The notes: generated by a model from the letters alone, not told the origin. 64,000 nucleotides of DNA from Tenebrio molitor (GCF_963966145.1 NC_091046.1:8618001-8682000); one strand, 5' to 3'; shown: positions 34,971 through 48,000, counted from the first letter of the stretch. A program made the numbers and translations.

Positions 34971-35278
34971 AATAAACTTTAGGTCATTGTTCACTTTACC
35001 TTTCCCCGTTTTTTCTGGCTAGACAGCCTCAGGGCGTCCTCTTGCATCGTTTTCCACCACTCAAACCTTGTGCAAATGAATTTTCCTTACCCTTTAGTTA
35101 TGCTAAGACATTGGCGCGACCTTGACGCGACCTTGTAACCTAACAGGAGAGAAAAAAAGGCATTTGCACAAGGTTTCAATGGTGGGAAACGATCTAGGAG
35201 GACGCCCTGAGGCTGTCTAGCCAGAAAAAACGCGAAAATTCCAGAAGTAGTTAAAGGGAACAATTATCAAACTTTATT
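34971..35278. repeat. Long inverted repeat (fold-back element)
   Basis: The left arm (ctggctagacagcctcaggg, then accttgtgcaaatg) is matched in reverse at the right (catttgcacaaggtt, then gccctgaggctgtctagcca). The strongest pairing covers about 75 bp per arm (about 35008-35080 and 35160-35235) and weakens outward to aataaactttag versus caaactttattg. The spacer is about 80 bp. It resembles a fold-back MITE, with no coding content and unclear target duplication. Confidence 0.8.
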
Positions 35279-35439
35279 GCAAAAATGTCTTCTTAGTCGA
35301 AAATTCTTAATAAATAATAAGTTAGTCTGTTTAACTCATTTTTTAAAGAGTGAAATGATAAGTGATTTTTTTTATCAAACAGATGATAAAAAACACTAGT
35401 TCTGAAAACAAAGAGATATTTTAATCGTGTCACCATTTA

Positions 35440-35566
35440 ATATCTGTTCACGTTGTAAAGAACCACTGTGGTGCAAATGACTGACCTGTTACTATGACAA
35501 CTCATATAAAAGCAAAATGTGTGCGATTTGCACCACCATAGTTCAATACAACGTGAACAAGTAATA
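35440..35566. repeat. Second inverted repeat (fold-back element)
   Basis: The left arm gttcacgttgtaaagaacca then ctgtggtgcaaatg (35446-35479) pairs with gatttgcaccaccatag then ttcaatacaacgtgaac (35525-35558). The sequence is unrelated to the fold-back 160 bp upstream apart from a shared gcaaatg near the inner end of each left arm. Confidence 0.75.
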
Positions 35567-35594
35567 TTTGTTGTTATAAACTGATCGACTAATA

Positions 35595-35825
35595 CAGGGT
35601 CATTATATTATGATTGTCCCATCGCAGTTGGCGTTGAAAACCCACACAAATTTGGGATGTGCCGCCAGCTTCGCAACGTTAGACAAACTAGTAGACAAAT
35701 TTACACTACCGCCAGCAGCGCTACCTATCGGCGATGCTAGTCTCACTCATGTTATAAAGATTACGGCACATTCAACTACGTCACCAACGCCTACTGCGAT
35801 GAGACAATCATTTATAATGACCCCG
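35595..35825. mobile_element. MITE, 231 bp, CAGGGTCATTATA ends
   Basis: The left end cagggtcattata and then tgattgtcccatcgcagt is matched at the right by actgcgatgagacaatca then tataatgaccccg. TA flanks on both sides (35593-35594 and 35826-35827) fit a TA target duplication. The inner parts show no transposase motif. An open frame of 74 codons inside it (35610-35834) is just translated MITE sequence. Confidence 0.85.
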
Positions 35826-38800
35826 TATGAGTAGATAGGTAGTAGGTTATAAAGTACTGAAGCGCTTAATTATTTCAGCTTTAACCTTAATTTGTTTAAT
35901 CTGTTATCATGCAAGTACGTTAATGTATTTTAAGAATGGTCTGTGTGGGGTGGTTAGGAAAAACCTTGATGTATTGTTGTTAACAAAGACGCGGTTCCGT
36001 AAAGTCCGCCCCTGCGCCAGGAAAGCTTTGCAAATTGGATCGAGGCAATGCATAGCAGGCTCCATGATGACATCGGGATTTGGTGGAATATATAAAAACC
36101 AATTGCATTAGCATCAGATCTACTTTAAGGACCGACACAAAACATTCCGAAACAATAGTTACTTAGAAGATTGCTACAGTTACGACTTGAGCTTTGTATA
36201 AGTTAACATTCCTGCGTCGTGGTAATAAGTCATCAGCGTCAGAGACGTCAGCAGTTCCATAATTAATCATCTCTCGTAACTCCCCATCTTCACACATCAA
36301 TGGATGGAGCAAATCCTCTCGGGTATTACCTCGAACCTATTTGAAATTCATTTCGACTATTCATAAGATGATATTAGCTGAAATCCAAAGGATCACATGA
36401 ATTTGATTACGCCGTGAATGTAATTATCAAGCAAATGGATTTTCTGTCGAGTGATGGTTCTCCACCACGATTCCATACGATTATGTCTGCTCGGGTCATG
36501 TCAACAGTCGCGTACAGAGGTGACACTGCATAAGGATAGGGCAGTCACTGCTTGGTAATTGATGACGACGAAATATTACAGCACACCCACCTCTTTTGAT
36601 CAACATATTTTTAGCTGGTAGGTAGTCAGGCCTTAATAAATCACCGGCTTTGTTAAAATGACAACTCCGAACACACGGATCTTGTATAGGCCATTAGATG
36701 ATCTTCGAGTTCTCCTAATTGAACAAAGTTGTTCACCTAGCAGGACCCCACCTGACCTATCACATAATAATCCATGAAATAAATTTCAAAACAATCTGGT
36801 ATCGTTAAAAATGACTTGGTATCAAAAACAACTTGACACCTACATTATTTCTTGTATTTCTTATTATCTCAAATTACTTCTAATAACAACCTGTCATAAT
36901 TTTAAATATCTGAATTCTTGATGTGGTCGTCGCATCTTACAATGTAGTGAAGCAATTGAAATCTTCTTTTTTATCATTCTGTTATCGTGTCTTGCTAGAA
37001 ATATTGTTTTAGACCCTGTGTGACCCTCACGGCCACTCTCTAAAGTAAACATGATAGAAAGTAATGCATTCGCGTCGTAAAATAAACGAGAAAAAGCAGA
37101 AAACAGTTTCTCTACCTTCCATTCGGTTGCAATCACAAACAAGAAAAGAGCAAGAAGCGGTGTATGGTACAATGAAATGTCAGAGCTGTCACGGCGTCCG
37201 CTTCGAAAGGGATTAAATTTGTAAAATGTTCGCATAACAAGATTTCCTCAGGTACTTGGCCCGGGTAAACATGATTAAAAGTAAACAGTTCTCATAGTAA
37301 AACTAAGTTTGTAATAATTAACAAGTTGGCAGCAAACAGAACGGTAATCCGCCTTAATGCGCTTAGGGGGTAAAATTCGTCTTTTTCAGGCAACAGAAGA
37401 GCAATTGTTGCGTTGACAGTAAGACACCCTTATAGGCAGGACACATGTGTTATTTTCGTCATTACGTTCGCTGAAGTTTGGACGGAAAGCGGATTATATT
37501 GGCCACGTCACAGTCGACCTGCGGAAGGTCCTTCGACGAGTGCGTGCCGTAGAAAGGACGAGTTGTCTGGACCGCTGCAAACGATATAGAAAAAGGATCA
37601 GTGCTTTCTGACCCACCCACAGGACAATCTGACAAATCGGATCAAAAAGTCGACAATATTGTCGCGGTATACAATGGACTCGAACAGATTTAACGCGTCA
37701 ATGTGTTTCTGCAGCTTTAACAATATACGAAAGGAAGTGTAGCAAAAATTTATTTCGGTGTTTGAATGCTTCGGCAGCGTTTCACATGGATACGGCTCCA
37801 TCTTTGGTGGTCAGGCTAGGGAAAATTATACGTTTGAGTTAATGCGAAAAAGGGTGGAGGCTGAAAGGATGGTCATTGTAAATAACACGTTCATGAATGA
37901 AAGCTCTCTCGATGTTTATTTTAAATCGAGGGTTTCTTGGTAGTTACCGGAAATGAAATACAGCACTTTTGTCACAAAAAAAAATGGAATTGTATGTATT
38001 ACGTATAAAGGGGGCACGGCAGCGAGGCAGGAATTATATTCATTATCATCAAGTAATGATAATTTCTTTGAAAGCATTATTTTGTATGTATCATTTATTT
38101 TGCCAAACATTCACTGAAATAAGTAATGAAACTATGGAGCATTGAAGTCACAACGGAACACGGTCACCCATCCAAACACTGACCGTACCCCGACATTGCT
38201 GAACTTCACTGATCAAATGATGATAGGGCTTCCATAAATGTTTAACAACAGTTCTGCAACGTCAATAAAGTGGTTGTGGAAATTGTCGAAATGGATGATG
38301 AAGAGTTCCTGATGATGTCCTGGAAAAGGCAAGTGCCGCGAGGTACCAAATGTTGCCTAAAAAACTGGAAAAATTTATGAGTGAATGAAAACTGGTGATT
38401 GAAAGACAGTGGGCGAAAAACGATGAGCGAAAGTGAAGTGAGCGAAAAAGAAACCTTCACCCACTGGTAACTATGGATACTGACTCATTTTCTAGGGAGG
38501 TACTGAACAAAATATATTTAAAGGTTTTCAATCATTCAGACAATTCTTGAGTCGTATCGAATAGTTCATAGTGTTCTGCCTTTTAATGTACGATTTCGTA
38601 TGAGAAAGTAAGATTTTGGGCTGGTACAAATGGTATCAAAAGAAAATTTCCAAAACAAACTCTTCGTATGAAATAATTATTTTCCGTGGTTATTTGAATG
38701 TGGAAGGTGAATTTTGGAGTCCAAAAAGAAAACATTGTTACTAAATTTTTATTAAAGGGGTAAAGTTGTGGTGATTCTTTACTGTGGCCCTTTGTCCAAA

Positions 38801-41800
38801 GAAGAATCCTCGCAATTGACATGTGTGTGAGGAGATTAAATATAGAAAAACGAAAAATATTTATAGATTTTGAATATGTAATTCAGAAAATTCTTGAACC
38901 TTATTAAGTAGTTCACAGTCTTCTGTTTGTTAACCTAAAACTGTCGAAGTAATGTTCTGATACTAAGAAGTACCAAAACAAGATTTTCAAAAAATAGATT
39001 CTTCATATGAAAGAATATTTTGCTTGATCTCGTGGTTACGTGGATGGTGTTCCAGAAGCTGGTTGTGACGTTTGACAACGTGATTGTTAACCATCGATTC
39101 GATTTTATACAGAAGAATAAGTACATATTTTTGTTGTGGCGTAAGTAAAAGAAAGAATCTGTGAAAACGTCGATTTGTCAGGAAAGGAGAAAAAGCGTGG
39201 GTTCACCCCAGCCACCGAAATAGGCCACCGATCAGCGACTTCTTTCGGCAGACGAGGATTGTTTGTCCTCAACATCGCTCCCGTAATGATCGTCATCAAT
39301 TAAAGAGGTTCGGTTTTCAGGATTTATCTGAATGTTCTCGTCGAGTGAGTGGCACCAAGGACAGAAATATCGACACATCGGTTACCCTCGTTAACGCCAG
39401 CTGACTAATGGCGGAAGCATTAGCACTATCAGCCACTAAATAAGGCGATCACGGCGTATAATAGGCACTTTTCCGGTCTGTCCCTCTTCCCATTATTTTA
39501 TTGTATCACCACTCGGCCAGCTTAGTTTACAGTAATTAAATTAGATGGCCACTATGTATATGCGACATCTGCAAAATGGAATACAGAAGTTAATGGTTTG
39601 TTATCTAAATGGCCGAATTGATTACTGTTAACTGGTTTATTTACAGCCTGTTACCGTCCAGAAAAAATACGTTGGAAATTAATTTGAATAAAAGCGATGT
39701 TTCCAATCGGACGAGTGAATTCCCGGCGACTTTCACGACCGAACAAAAACGAACAATAATAAGTGGTTAACTCCTCGCTGGACGTGGTGCTATCTAAACG
39801 ACATCTTGCGTTGTTTGCATATGACTTTGTGATGCTAATGCTTGAACTACACCTGTACGTGAACCCTCCTCTGCTCTACATAATAATAAGCGGCCTTAGG
39901 TCTGGACGTCCACGGTCACATTACCAGTCGAGACGAGATGCATCTTGTTATTGTACACATGTCGTTTAGATATGCGCTCTTAATAAGAGACAATTGTATG
40001 TTTTGTGTTGGTGGGCTGGTTTTATTACTGCGCTACTGGTTATACGTGATGTTTTACAGGGAATCTCATAATCTCTGACTTGGCTAGAGACCATAGTTTT
40101 TACGACCACCACCGGACACATGCCCGGAATAATGACGTTAAATAATATATTAAGATCTTACCGGGCTTATTCATATTTATGATATGGAAATAAGGATATA
40201 AATCAATATTAACTATTTTATGAAGGTGGGTAGCTGCAGGTACGAATCATCCGTGTGATGTATGCATCCGCTTCTTGACTGACCCTATAAACAATGTGCA
40301 CCAAGATTTAATTATGCACCACTACAATATTTCACACTTTGAAGATTTATTTAGTGGCGTTTAATAATAATTGGAGCCGCGAATTTGTGTGATGTATTAC
40401 CTGCAACGAGTCTTGAAGAGGCAGCTAAAATATGAAACCCAAAGAAGGCTCGCAACTTTAGGGAACACATTTTTGACTTGATAATGCAGTGAAGAAACTT
40501 AAAAATCCTCTTGTATCTGAAACACATTCCACAATGAATAATAATAATAAGTAACAATACAGTTGTATCTATCTGTATTGTTACTAAATTTTATTTTAGT
40601 AACAATACAGTTAGATACAAAAAAGGAAACAACCGTTTCAAAAAAACTTCATTAATATGTAAATTGTAAGAACTAAAATGCAAGAAGAATTCCTGAACAC
40701 TTGGTATTAATGATATTATATTTAATACAAGGTGATAATTATTATTGTGTTGCCTTGAAAACCCAAATCTGATTATTTATGTTATGATGTTCATCTACCC
40801 CTTTTCCATTGTCATTTGACCGAATTACGTCAAAAAATAAAATAATGGAGAATTTCTGGTACACTTTGAGGCACTAGAAGAAGAAGAAACAATAGAGAGA
40901 AAATGTAACAATAAGTGGTAAAACCCACCAGATTTTTCTCACAAAACATAAGAAAACAATAAAAAAATCAACATTTTTGCCTTATAAAGATACAAAATTG
41001 GATTTACTGAATTGAGAAAAAAAATATTGGTTATAACCAATTGTAAAATATACACAATAAAAAAATGGCTTCTTGTTGCACCTTTTTTATTGTTTTTTAT
41101 TATGTCGTTGCTAATGGTCCTTGGTGGACGTAACAACAGATTCCGCATTATTATCGGAAATTTTTGCATTGTAAATCAAAAATGTTATCAATTCAGTTAA
41201 ATTTTTGAAGTACATAATAATAAAAAATTTAAATTAAAAAAGTCTTCCTTGGACATGTTGTTAAGACTGGCTTTTCTTCAAACATTAAAATTTCTTTAAA
41301 TAAATTCTAGATTATATTCTACATTTTGGCAGTAAATGTGGTCTATTTTTACTGGGTTAAACAAAGCAATTATAATACCATAATTTTTTTTAACAAATGT
41401 TGACGTGCATCAAAAATTAATCTTTAAAAACTACCGACAAAAAAATGTTTAAAAAAATCAAATAAATCAATGTGTCTGGAAAGTAAGTAAAGCAAAGAAG
41501 TGGTAAGTGCAGAAAAAGTGATAAAACTAGAAATAAAATGGAGTCTGAAAAATTAAAAACATGTTAAGAAATAACAACACTACGTGAATATAATTAATGC
41601 TCAGAAGTTCGAAAAAGATAAAAATTAAAACAAAACAAAAGAATGGTACGTACAATATACGAAACATAAAGACCAGACAAGTCAAGGAAACAGAACAATG
41701 AAAACTGTTTTGAAATAATAAGTATGCAATAATAAATGTAGGGTAGATTACTATTTTAATGAAAGAAGTAGAAAACGAATAGACGAAAAGGAACAATGAT

Positions 41801-42420
41801 AAAATTATTTGATAGGAGAAAAAAAAAGCAAAGCACAGATCCAAAGGAGGATTATTAAATATGAACCAAACATCCGAGTAAATAGTAAAGTGAAGCAGGA
41901 ACACAATCAAATATGTATAAAAAGTGCATACAGAAATAGAGAAATAGAAACAAAAGGTGACGAGTATTCCGAAATAATGAATGAAACTAAACAGCGTTCA
42001 AGAAATTCTATGGTCAAGTAGTCTGGTCGTGATTTTTGTTTCCGTATAGTCTACCTCCATCAGCTTGTCAACCGTCAGTTCTTTAAGAACTAACCAACGA
42101 GTTTTTCTGTTTTCGTAGGCCTATATGACGATTTTCACTTATGATGTAATTTACCATAAAGTAATGAATTAATAATAAAGTGAGGTTAGATACGTATCTG
42201 AAATAAATTGCAAAGCGTACTACTAAAATGACGACATGCGTTACCGCTGCCTGCTTGACATTTTTTCGTTGCATTCGTTAGAAAGGAATCAGAGCATGAA
42301 AAGACAAAATGAAAAATTAAAAGTTAAAAGGACGTAAATGAAATGAATAGAATACAGGACAAATAGTAAAAAATAAAGGAACGCGAACAATGTCACGTTT
42401 GCAAAAAATATTACACTATG
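35826..42420. other. No gene recognised
   Basis: Long unrecognised stretch with less AT-rich patches at about 36220-36560, 37370-37600 and 39290-39990. A short local repeat is at 40551-40620. No coding region, transposon end or RNA gene can be supported. Confidence 0.35.
40551..40620. repeat. Local inverted and direct repeat of gtaacaatacag
   Basis: agtaacaatacag occurs at about 40550, in inverted form (ctgtattgttact) at about 40575 and again in direct form at about 40600. Each direct copy is followed by a t-agatacaa-like or tgtatctat tail. It is a small hairpin with a duplicated arm, and function is unknown. Confidence 0.7.
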
Positions 42421-42719
42421 CAGACTGATTCACATAACTTTCCGGCCCTAACGAATTTTAAATGCAGCCAGTAATACGTTATTCAGTTATAACTTGATAC
42501 CTTTATTTACTAAGAAATCTGGACTTTCCTGGCGTTATTGACAATCACTTGACAATTCTTTTTTATATAATTCTGAAATCTTTTTTGTTAATTAAAATAT
42601 AATACATTGCCCAAAAAAAAAACTTGTACACAGATGACAGAACAGCAGATCCAAAAATTAAAAATTTGAGTTGTGTAAACATCGCTTTTTTAATAAAGGT
42701 TATGTATGCATAGGTTTGT

Positions 42720-42842
42720 TTGGCCAACGGTAAAACGGTACGTTTATGAACACCAACCTCAGTAGCAATTGCCCATGTCGGAATCCCGTCTCTTAAAAAC
42801 GTTGCGCTATAGTCTGTTTTTGAATTTCAGTTAAATCCATTT
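42720..42842 (-). pseudogene. Transposase-like helix-turn-helix relic
   Basis: Minus-strand reading starts MDLTEIQKQTIAQRF and continues, after a one-base shift, as RDGIPTWAIATEVGVHKRTV. This is the shape of an N-terminal helix-turn-helix (recognition helix near VGVHKRTV). It sits inside a TIR element, which supports a transposase origin. Nothing of the catalytic domain is recognisable. Confidence 0.45.
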
Positions 42843-42986
42843 TTTCGCATTGACTAACATCTTATCAGAAAGTTTAATAAATTCAGAAATTATTCGAGGC
42901 GCGTCACAATACACAAAATGCGGAGGTTGCCGTGGGTACTATGATAATAATATCAACAAATTTGGAAAAAAACAATTTTCACTTAT

Positions 42987-43140
42987 AATATCCCTAGTGC
43001 ATTGATTATTTCCGGAAATTTTTTCGAATGCATTTCTAAAACGTATTAATTAGCCCGAGTGGAACACGAGGGCTAATTACGTTTTGGAAATGCATGAGAA
43101 TAAAATTTCCGGATATTAATCAATGCACGAGGGCATATTC
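42987..43140. repeat. Hairpin with CGAG motifs, about 150 bp
   Basis: The left arm (gtgcattgatta, tttccgg, gaatgcatttctaaaacgta, ttagccc) pairs with the right arm (gggctaattacgttttgga, aatgcatg, aaatttccgg, attaatcaatgcac). The loop reads gagtggaacacgag, two CGAG motifs facing each other, and the right outer edge has another (gcacgaggg). It lies inside the TIR element 42421-44169. Confidence 0.8.
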
Positions 43141-43479
43141 GGTAAGAAAATCGCAACGACACGGACATTATGATTCTTAAATTATAAATTTTTAAATCGT
43201 ACGACACTCATTAAAGACCAATAGAAAAATTAGTTCACGAGCCATAACCAAGACAACAACAAAATAAATGATTTTGATTGGCTGAAAAAATTTCCACTTA
43301 TTAATTTCATGTTGGGTTAGCAAGGTGCAAAAAATTTCCAGGAAATCTCAATATTGTTATAGAAACGACACCGAATTCTGTTTTTCTATTGACTATTTTT
43401 AAGTGTCGTGCGATTTTCATCATTGAAATGTGCCAAAACGTTCCAGAAGAAATAAGAAAACAGGGGCAATTTATTACCA

Positions 43480-43605
43480 ATGAAGTCTAAAAGTGCATAC
43501 GAAAATGTGTATGTACTGTTTCGTTTCAAGGCCGGAACAATACCTAAAAAAAGCATCACGGAGGTGACGGAAGATGTCATTTTGGCTTTTCTTGATATGG
43601 GGTAA
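43480..43605 (+). CDS. Exon-like ORF, 41 codons, inside the TIR element
   Basis: ATG-started frame with a plausible residue mix (YENVYVLFRFKAGTIPKK, then EDVILAFLDMG). It ends where a strong splice-donor consensus (ggggtaagtg) overlaps its stop. The pattern of an aromatic-rich helix followed by S/T-E-V/N-x-L-x-AFL loosely resembles the N-terminal domain of Crypton/recombinase-like proteins, which is only an impression. If spliced, it could continue into 43669-43827. Confidence 0.25.
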   Translation: MKSKSAYENVYVLFRFKAGTIPKKSITEVTEDVILAFLDMG

Positions 43606-43668
43606 GTGTGTAGAACTTCATTAAAAGTTAATTCACACTACTGCAAGAATCATTTGAAAAAAATGTAA

Positions 43669-43827
43669 AGATTGCCAGTTTTCGATGGCCGGGCACTTGC
43701 ATTGGATGAAATAGCAGAAGTTAAAGAAGAAGATGTTAGGAACAAGAGCACGAAGCTAATGTGGAAGTACCAATTCAATAATTGTACTTTTCACTTTTGT
43801 GATAATTACTGTAAAAATGATGAATAA
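43669..43827 (+). CDS. Exon-like ORF, 52 codons, downstream piece
   Basis: Open frame after an AG (tgtaaag), reading RLPVFDGRALALDEIAEV, KEEDVRNKSTKLMW, then a Cys-containing tail to a stop at 43825-43827. An aataaa signal overlaps the stop. Together with 43480-43605 and its donor site this could form a small two-exon gene, but this is inferred from splice-like signals only. No family recognised. Confidence 0.25.
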   Translation, partial: RLPVFDGRALALDEIAEVKEEDVRNKSTKLMWKYQFNNCTFHFCDNYCKNDE

Positions 43828-44169
43828 AATGTTACTTGAATAATATGTGTGAGCGTATTTTATGACTCTATAAGATACGTTGCTATTGACGACGTGTCTT
43901 ATAAAGAAAAGCGTATTTTATGGGAAACATAAGGTGTGAGCTCAAATGCACCATGGAAACAGTATAAGATATTAGTGTTAGAAAAAATAAAAAAAATATT
44001 GTCGATTACCTACTGCCATGTTTAAATGTTTATAATTGAGACTTTTGTGAGGGATGTCCAAACCATACAAAAGTCTAAAATTATTCATGTTTTGGATCAA
44101 GTTGTGAGTGAAAAACATATTACTGCATTTAAATTTCGTCAGGGTCGGAAAGTTATGTGAATCAGTCTG

Positions 44170-44787
44170 TAGGTATATCAGAGAGTAGATCCTAAAAGCA
44201 GAATATGTATAAAAGAAATATAAAAACCAATAATTATTATAAGAAAATAAAATAGATTTTGCAGTCTGTTATGTTTTGCTTAAAAGATTGTAAACTTGTG
44301 ACATTCAGAGATAACTTGATTTGTATTTTTTGATTTTGATTGTCACTTGCATAGGTTCGTCTATCGATCTAAAAAGAGTAACATGATCAAATGATCAAAA
44401 GAATTTATTAAAACCAATAAATCGACAGAGATTGTTGCTACAATTTGTACGAAACACGTTGGACGCAACAAAAAAACTCCTAGCACTTACTAACCTCCAC
44501 GAAATAAAGTGGTCTAGGATTGTTTTGATTTCTGTTGAAACGGTGACTTTACGACACATAAAGAAACACTAACAAAAGAAATTTACAAAAGCATTTAAAA
44601 AATCCTTACTCACCGAATGAACAAAATTCTCTATTATAACATAACAAACATGTGGAACACAATTCAAGGGACCTTCGAAGTCAATGAATGGATGACGATT
44701 CTGAAAAATTTAGTAATGGAAAGTCATTCAACCGAAATTCCACACCGATCTTCATTTTCACTAAATTGTTCAAATAATCTATACAAT
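44170..44787. other. No gene recognised
   Basis: AT-rich spacer between the TIR element and a fold-back element. No coding signal. Confidence 0.4.
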
Positions 44788-45042
44788 GTGTTTCACGTAC
44801 GAGCCTGACGAACTCAAAATATTCAATTTTCATGAATAACTAGGTGTAATAAATCATATTTTGACAAAAAGTAGTTTGGACATCCCTGAAGTTTTTTAGA
44901 TTTTCCCTTGTTCCCAGCGACTGTGTTAGTTAGGGATGTCCAAAATCACAATTTATAATTTTTCATGAATCTAGTTCCCATTGTCAAATGTATTTTGTGT
45001 TGCGTATAGACTTCGTCAGGCTCGTACTCTTACGTGAAACAC
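44788..45042. repeat. Fold-back element, about 255 bp
   Basis: The left arm (gtgtttcacgtacgagcctg then acgaa, ttttcatgaat, ttggacatccct) is matched in reverse by the right arm (agggatgtccaa, tttttcatgaatct, cttcgtcaggctcgta, tacgtgaaacac). Arms are about 100-110 bp with a spacer of about 40 bp. The inner motif gggatgtccaaa also occurs at 44053, inside the neighbouring TIR element. This suggests related termini or a shared history. Confidence 0.75.
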
Positions 45043-48000
45043 GTAATTGCATAATTACATAATTAAAACTGAAATTACAAATTAACCCACAAAATTTTAT
45101 ACATATAAATATCAAAAATTTCACTCAAGAAATTTTAATATTGTTTCTTTTTGTATATTTTCTGCAAGGAGCATCAAAATTCATCGACTGCATTCTTCAC
45201 AAATGTAATGACTAATGACAATTTAATCTAAAATAGTCAACAAATTTGTAGCACAACTTAATGAATAATAATGGACATGTGTTTGACTGTGAAATTTAAT
45301 TTTCTAAGTGTGTACTCCATTCCACCAGTAAGTTTCATCTATTTTTTTTTATTACAGTATATCACATATCGATAACGCTAACGGCTTCATAAAGCTTTGA
45401 ATAATAAAAACGCAATGCCTTGTGAAGAAGAATGTCAAACATTTGCTTTTAATAATGTATATTACGTTGTTTTCATTGTATTTGCAAACTGCATTTTCAT
45501 CAAGTGTGCAAACACCAATAACCCATATTTACTAGATACCGAAATATCTAGAACAAATAAAATGACGTTGTAATTTTTATCTTTTCATTATTCTGCATCG
45601 CTCGAATTCGCGTTTTCCACACCGGGAAAAATTTTCGTTACAGATGTTGGACACGATGTTAGACTCCCCTTATCTCCGTGCTACATACAACATATTCTAT
45701 TGTATATATCTCGGGGCAGATGTAAACGATCTTAAACATAATTATGCGGATGTGGAAATTGATGTTAGATTAGAGATTTTTCTGTGCGAGCCATGGAAAA
45801 CGTTTCTCTTTTGTTTTCCCATTATCTGCAACATTTTCTAATGTATGCTTGTACCTGTTCCACCGCCGAAAAGCTGATCCCTCCGCGATTAATTTATTTT
45901 AGTTGGGCGAAACTTCCGCACGGTCGCTTAAAATGTATCTCGTAGGAGTGATCTTCACACTTTCAATAAGTGCAACCGACGTCTCTGTAAAAAATATATA
46001 ATAGAAAGGCGAGATTAGAGATCTGTTCGTATGTTTAGAGTCGTTTAGATATAACAGTATCCATTAGCAGTGCTGTTATGGGTTTATCAATAGGACCGTT
46101 GCTATTGTGGACTGGGAGTTATCACGATCCTTGGTACGGTTTTTCCGTTCTCATGTGTGATTTCGTGTAAGACATCGGGAATAGGCGATGCATAAACAAT
46201 AAAAAAATCATAGGAAATGCGGAGGAAAGCGATATTATACAAGACTGGTAGCACCACGTAGTAATCCGTTAACAATGGCCTCACATCTACACGGATTCCC
46301 ATATATTGTCATGAATGGGACCCAGACGGACGCACGATTTAGTATAATTTTATGGTCGACTACCTGGTGGTCCCGTGACGGATGGGACCAGTAGCGCTCG
46401 TTACGTCTCGCCCATTCAGGGATTATCATTCTCCTGATATCGCATCGGCGGCTGAAACAACCGCCTCCACTGCGGTGGAGATGTACATTTGCTGGGTGCG
46501 ACCCAGGCGACATCATCCTCTTGATTGATAAGATCTGCCATGATCTGTTGCAAAACCGGAGACTACCTGCCGGATGAGTCGTTAGCGATGGGCCACGACC
46601 GTAAAAATCTTGTCAACGGCGAAACGTTGGCGACTTATTCGCAGGGTCATACACGAGATGGCTTTTACCTCCTAGACAGATGTGGCATGCCAGAGACGTT
46701 GGCCTTATCAGGAAGGCATAAATTTGGAAGTTGAAATGTTATTAAATGTGTAGAGGGTTTGGATTCTCTCATGGGCTGTGACCTTGGAAATGTCAGCGCG
46801 AAGGCGGTAAAAAATCTGTAAGAGAGGCAACAATAACGTAACACGTGACGATGTTTTCCAGTCGGTTTGTACCGCCCACTTGAGACCCGATATTCGTCGT
46901 TTGCGCAGATATGACTCATAGCCCATGAGAAAATCCAAGGTCTCTATCATTTTTAAAGAAAGCGATCTTTTCATAGATATCTCGTTGACATCTTCATCTT
47001 ATTGCAAAATGGCAATATTGAACAGGATAACATTTTATTACAAGGATGTATCATGAGGGGTGAGAAGGCAGCAGTAAACCAGCGCACTCATGTATGTAGA
47101 TAGGTCCCATAATTCCTGGTGGGTATCGTTTGCAGGATTCCAAGCTCTTCCAATTTTCATGCAAGCTGTATGTTTTCGGGAAAAATAATTTTTTATAGGA
47201 AAATGTATTCGTCGGTGTAGCGGATTGTGATCGTCGAAAGTAAATTGTAAAACTTTCCGTACAAATGTATTCAGGCAGATCCAATATCTTGACGGGGCTG
47301 GAACACGGGTTCATCGGGGTAAACACGAGCAAAGTACGAGAGGTCTGTACACAAGCAGCTTCCTCATAAACACATAGGACGCGCAAAGCACACAGAACCA
47401 ATGTCGGTGCAAAGGGTAACCAGAAGCTCATGTAAGTTTCATCCAACGTGTACACACAAGATGGCGGATACATCAAAGACATCCCGACAGACGTGAGGCA
47501 ATTACAGTGCACTCTACGCCCTCTCCTAGACGGGAAAATATTGACACAATACGACTCGACTTAATTAAAGTCCGCGTGTCGAACTGCTCATTTCCTGATA
47601 AGGCAAGGATATCGATTGTGTAGACAGAATTATGACATCGCACTAACCTATGAATACAAAGTAGCTGATAAAAATGTTTATCCTCACCCTCCGGAATGTA
47701 TCAACCCCGTTCCACGACTTCATAAGCTTTTCTAGCCGCAAATTTTATTCGCGCCTGACATTATTATATCCTTGCTTACTAACAACCTCCATCGATTTCG
47801 TAAAATGTGATTTTACAACGCCAGACCTTATTAAATTTAAAAACGTTGCACACGAATTTTTCACGGATAAAGCTGCGATTATAACCATGCAAAATTTATA
47901 AAATCTACATAAATGCTGGAAACTACAGATATTTCGAACTCTGCCGGAGCTAATTAATACATTCTCTATTACCTCCACTGTCCGCTACATAAAATGTACT

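Larger units (their letters stand above)
42421..44169. mobile_element. TIR element, 1749 bp, unknown family
   Basis: The left end cagactgattcacataact followed by ttccggccctaacgaattt is matched at the right end (aaatttcgtcagggtcgga then agttatgtgaatcagtctg). This gives terminal repeats of about 45 bp with few mismatches. The flanks (tg on the left, ta on the right) allow a degraded TA duplication. Inside are a minus-strand helix-turn-helix relic (42720-42842), a CGAG hairpin (42987-43140) and two plus-strand exon-like pieces (43480-43605, 43669-43827). The transposase is not intact, and whether the coding pieces are cargo or chance is open. Confidence 0.75.

Noticed and set aside
35610..35834. 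74-codon plus-strand frame
   Set aside because: Lies almost wholly within a 231-bp MITE, including both terminal repeats, so it is not a gene.
36894..37235. 113-codon minus-strand frame
   Set aside because: No recognisable domain, no homologous copy in the window and no flanking splice signals.
41527..41910. 127-codon minus-strand hydrophobic frame
   Set aside because: Composed of Phe/Leu/Ile runs from an A-rich plus strand. No family pattern; it looks like a chance frame rather than a membrane protein.
47051..47512. 153-codon minus-strand frame as a host gene
   Set aside because: Residue order is not protein-like enough to claim, there is no recognised family, and competing frames run nearby on both strands; kept only as part of an unassigned region.
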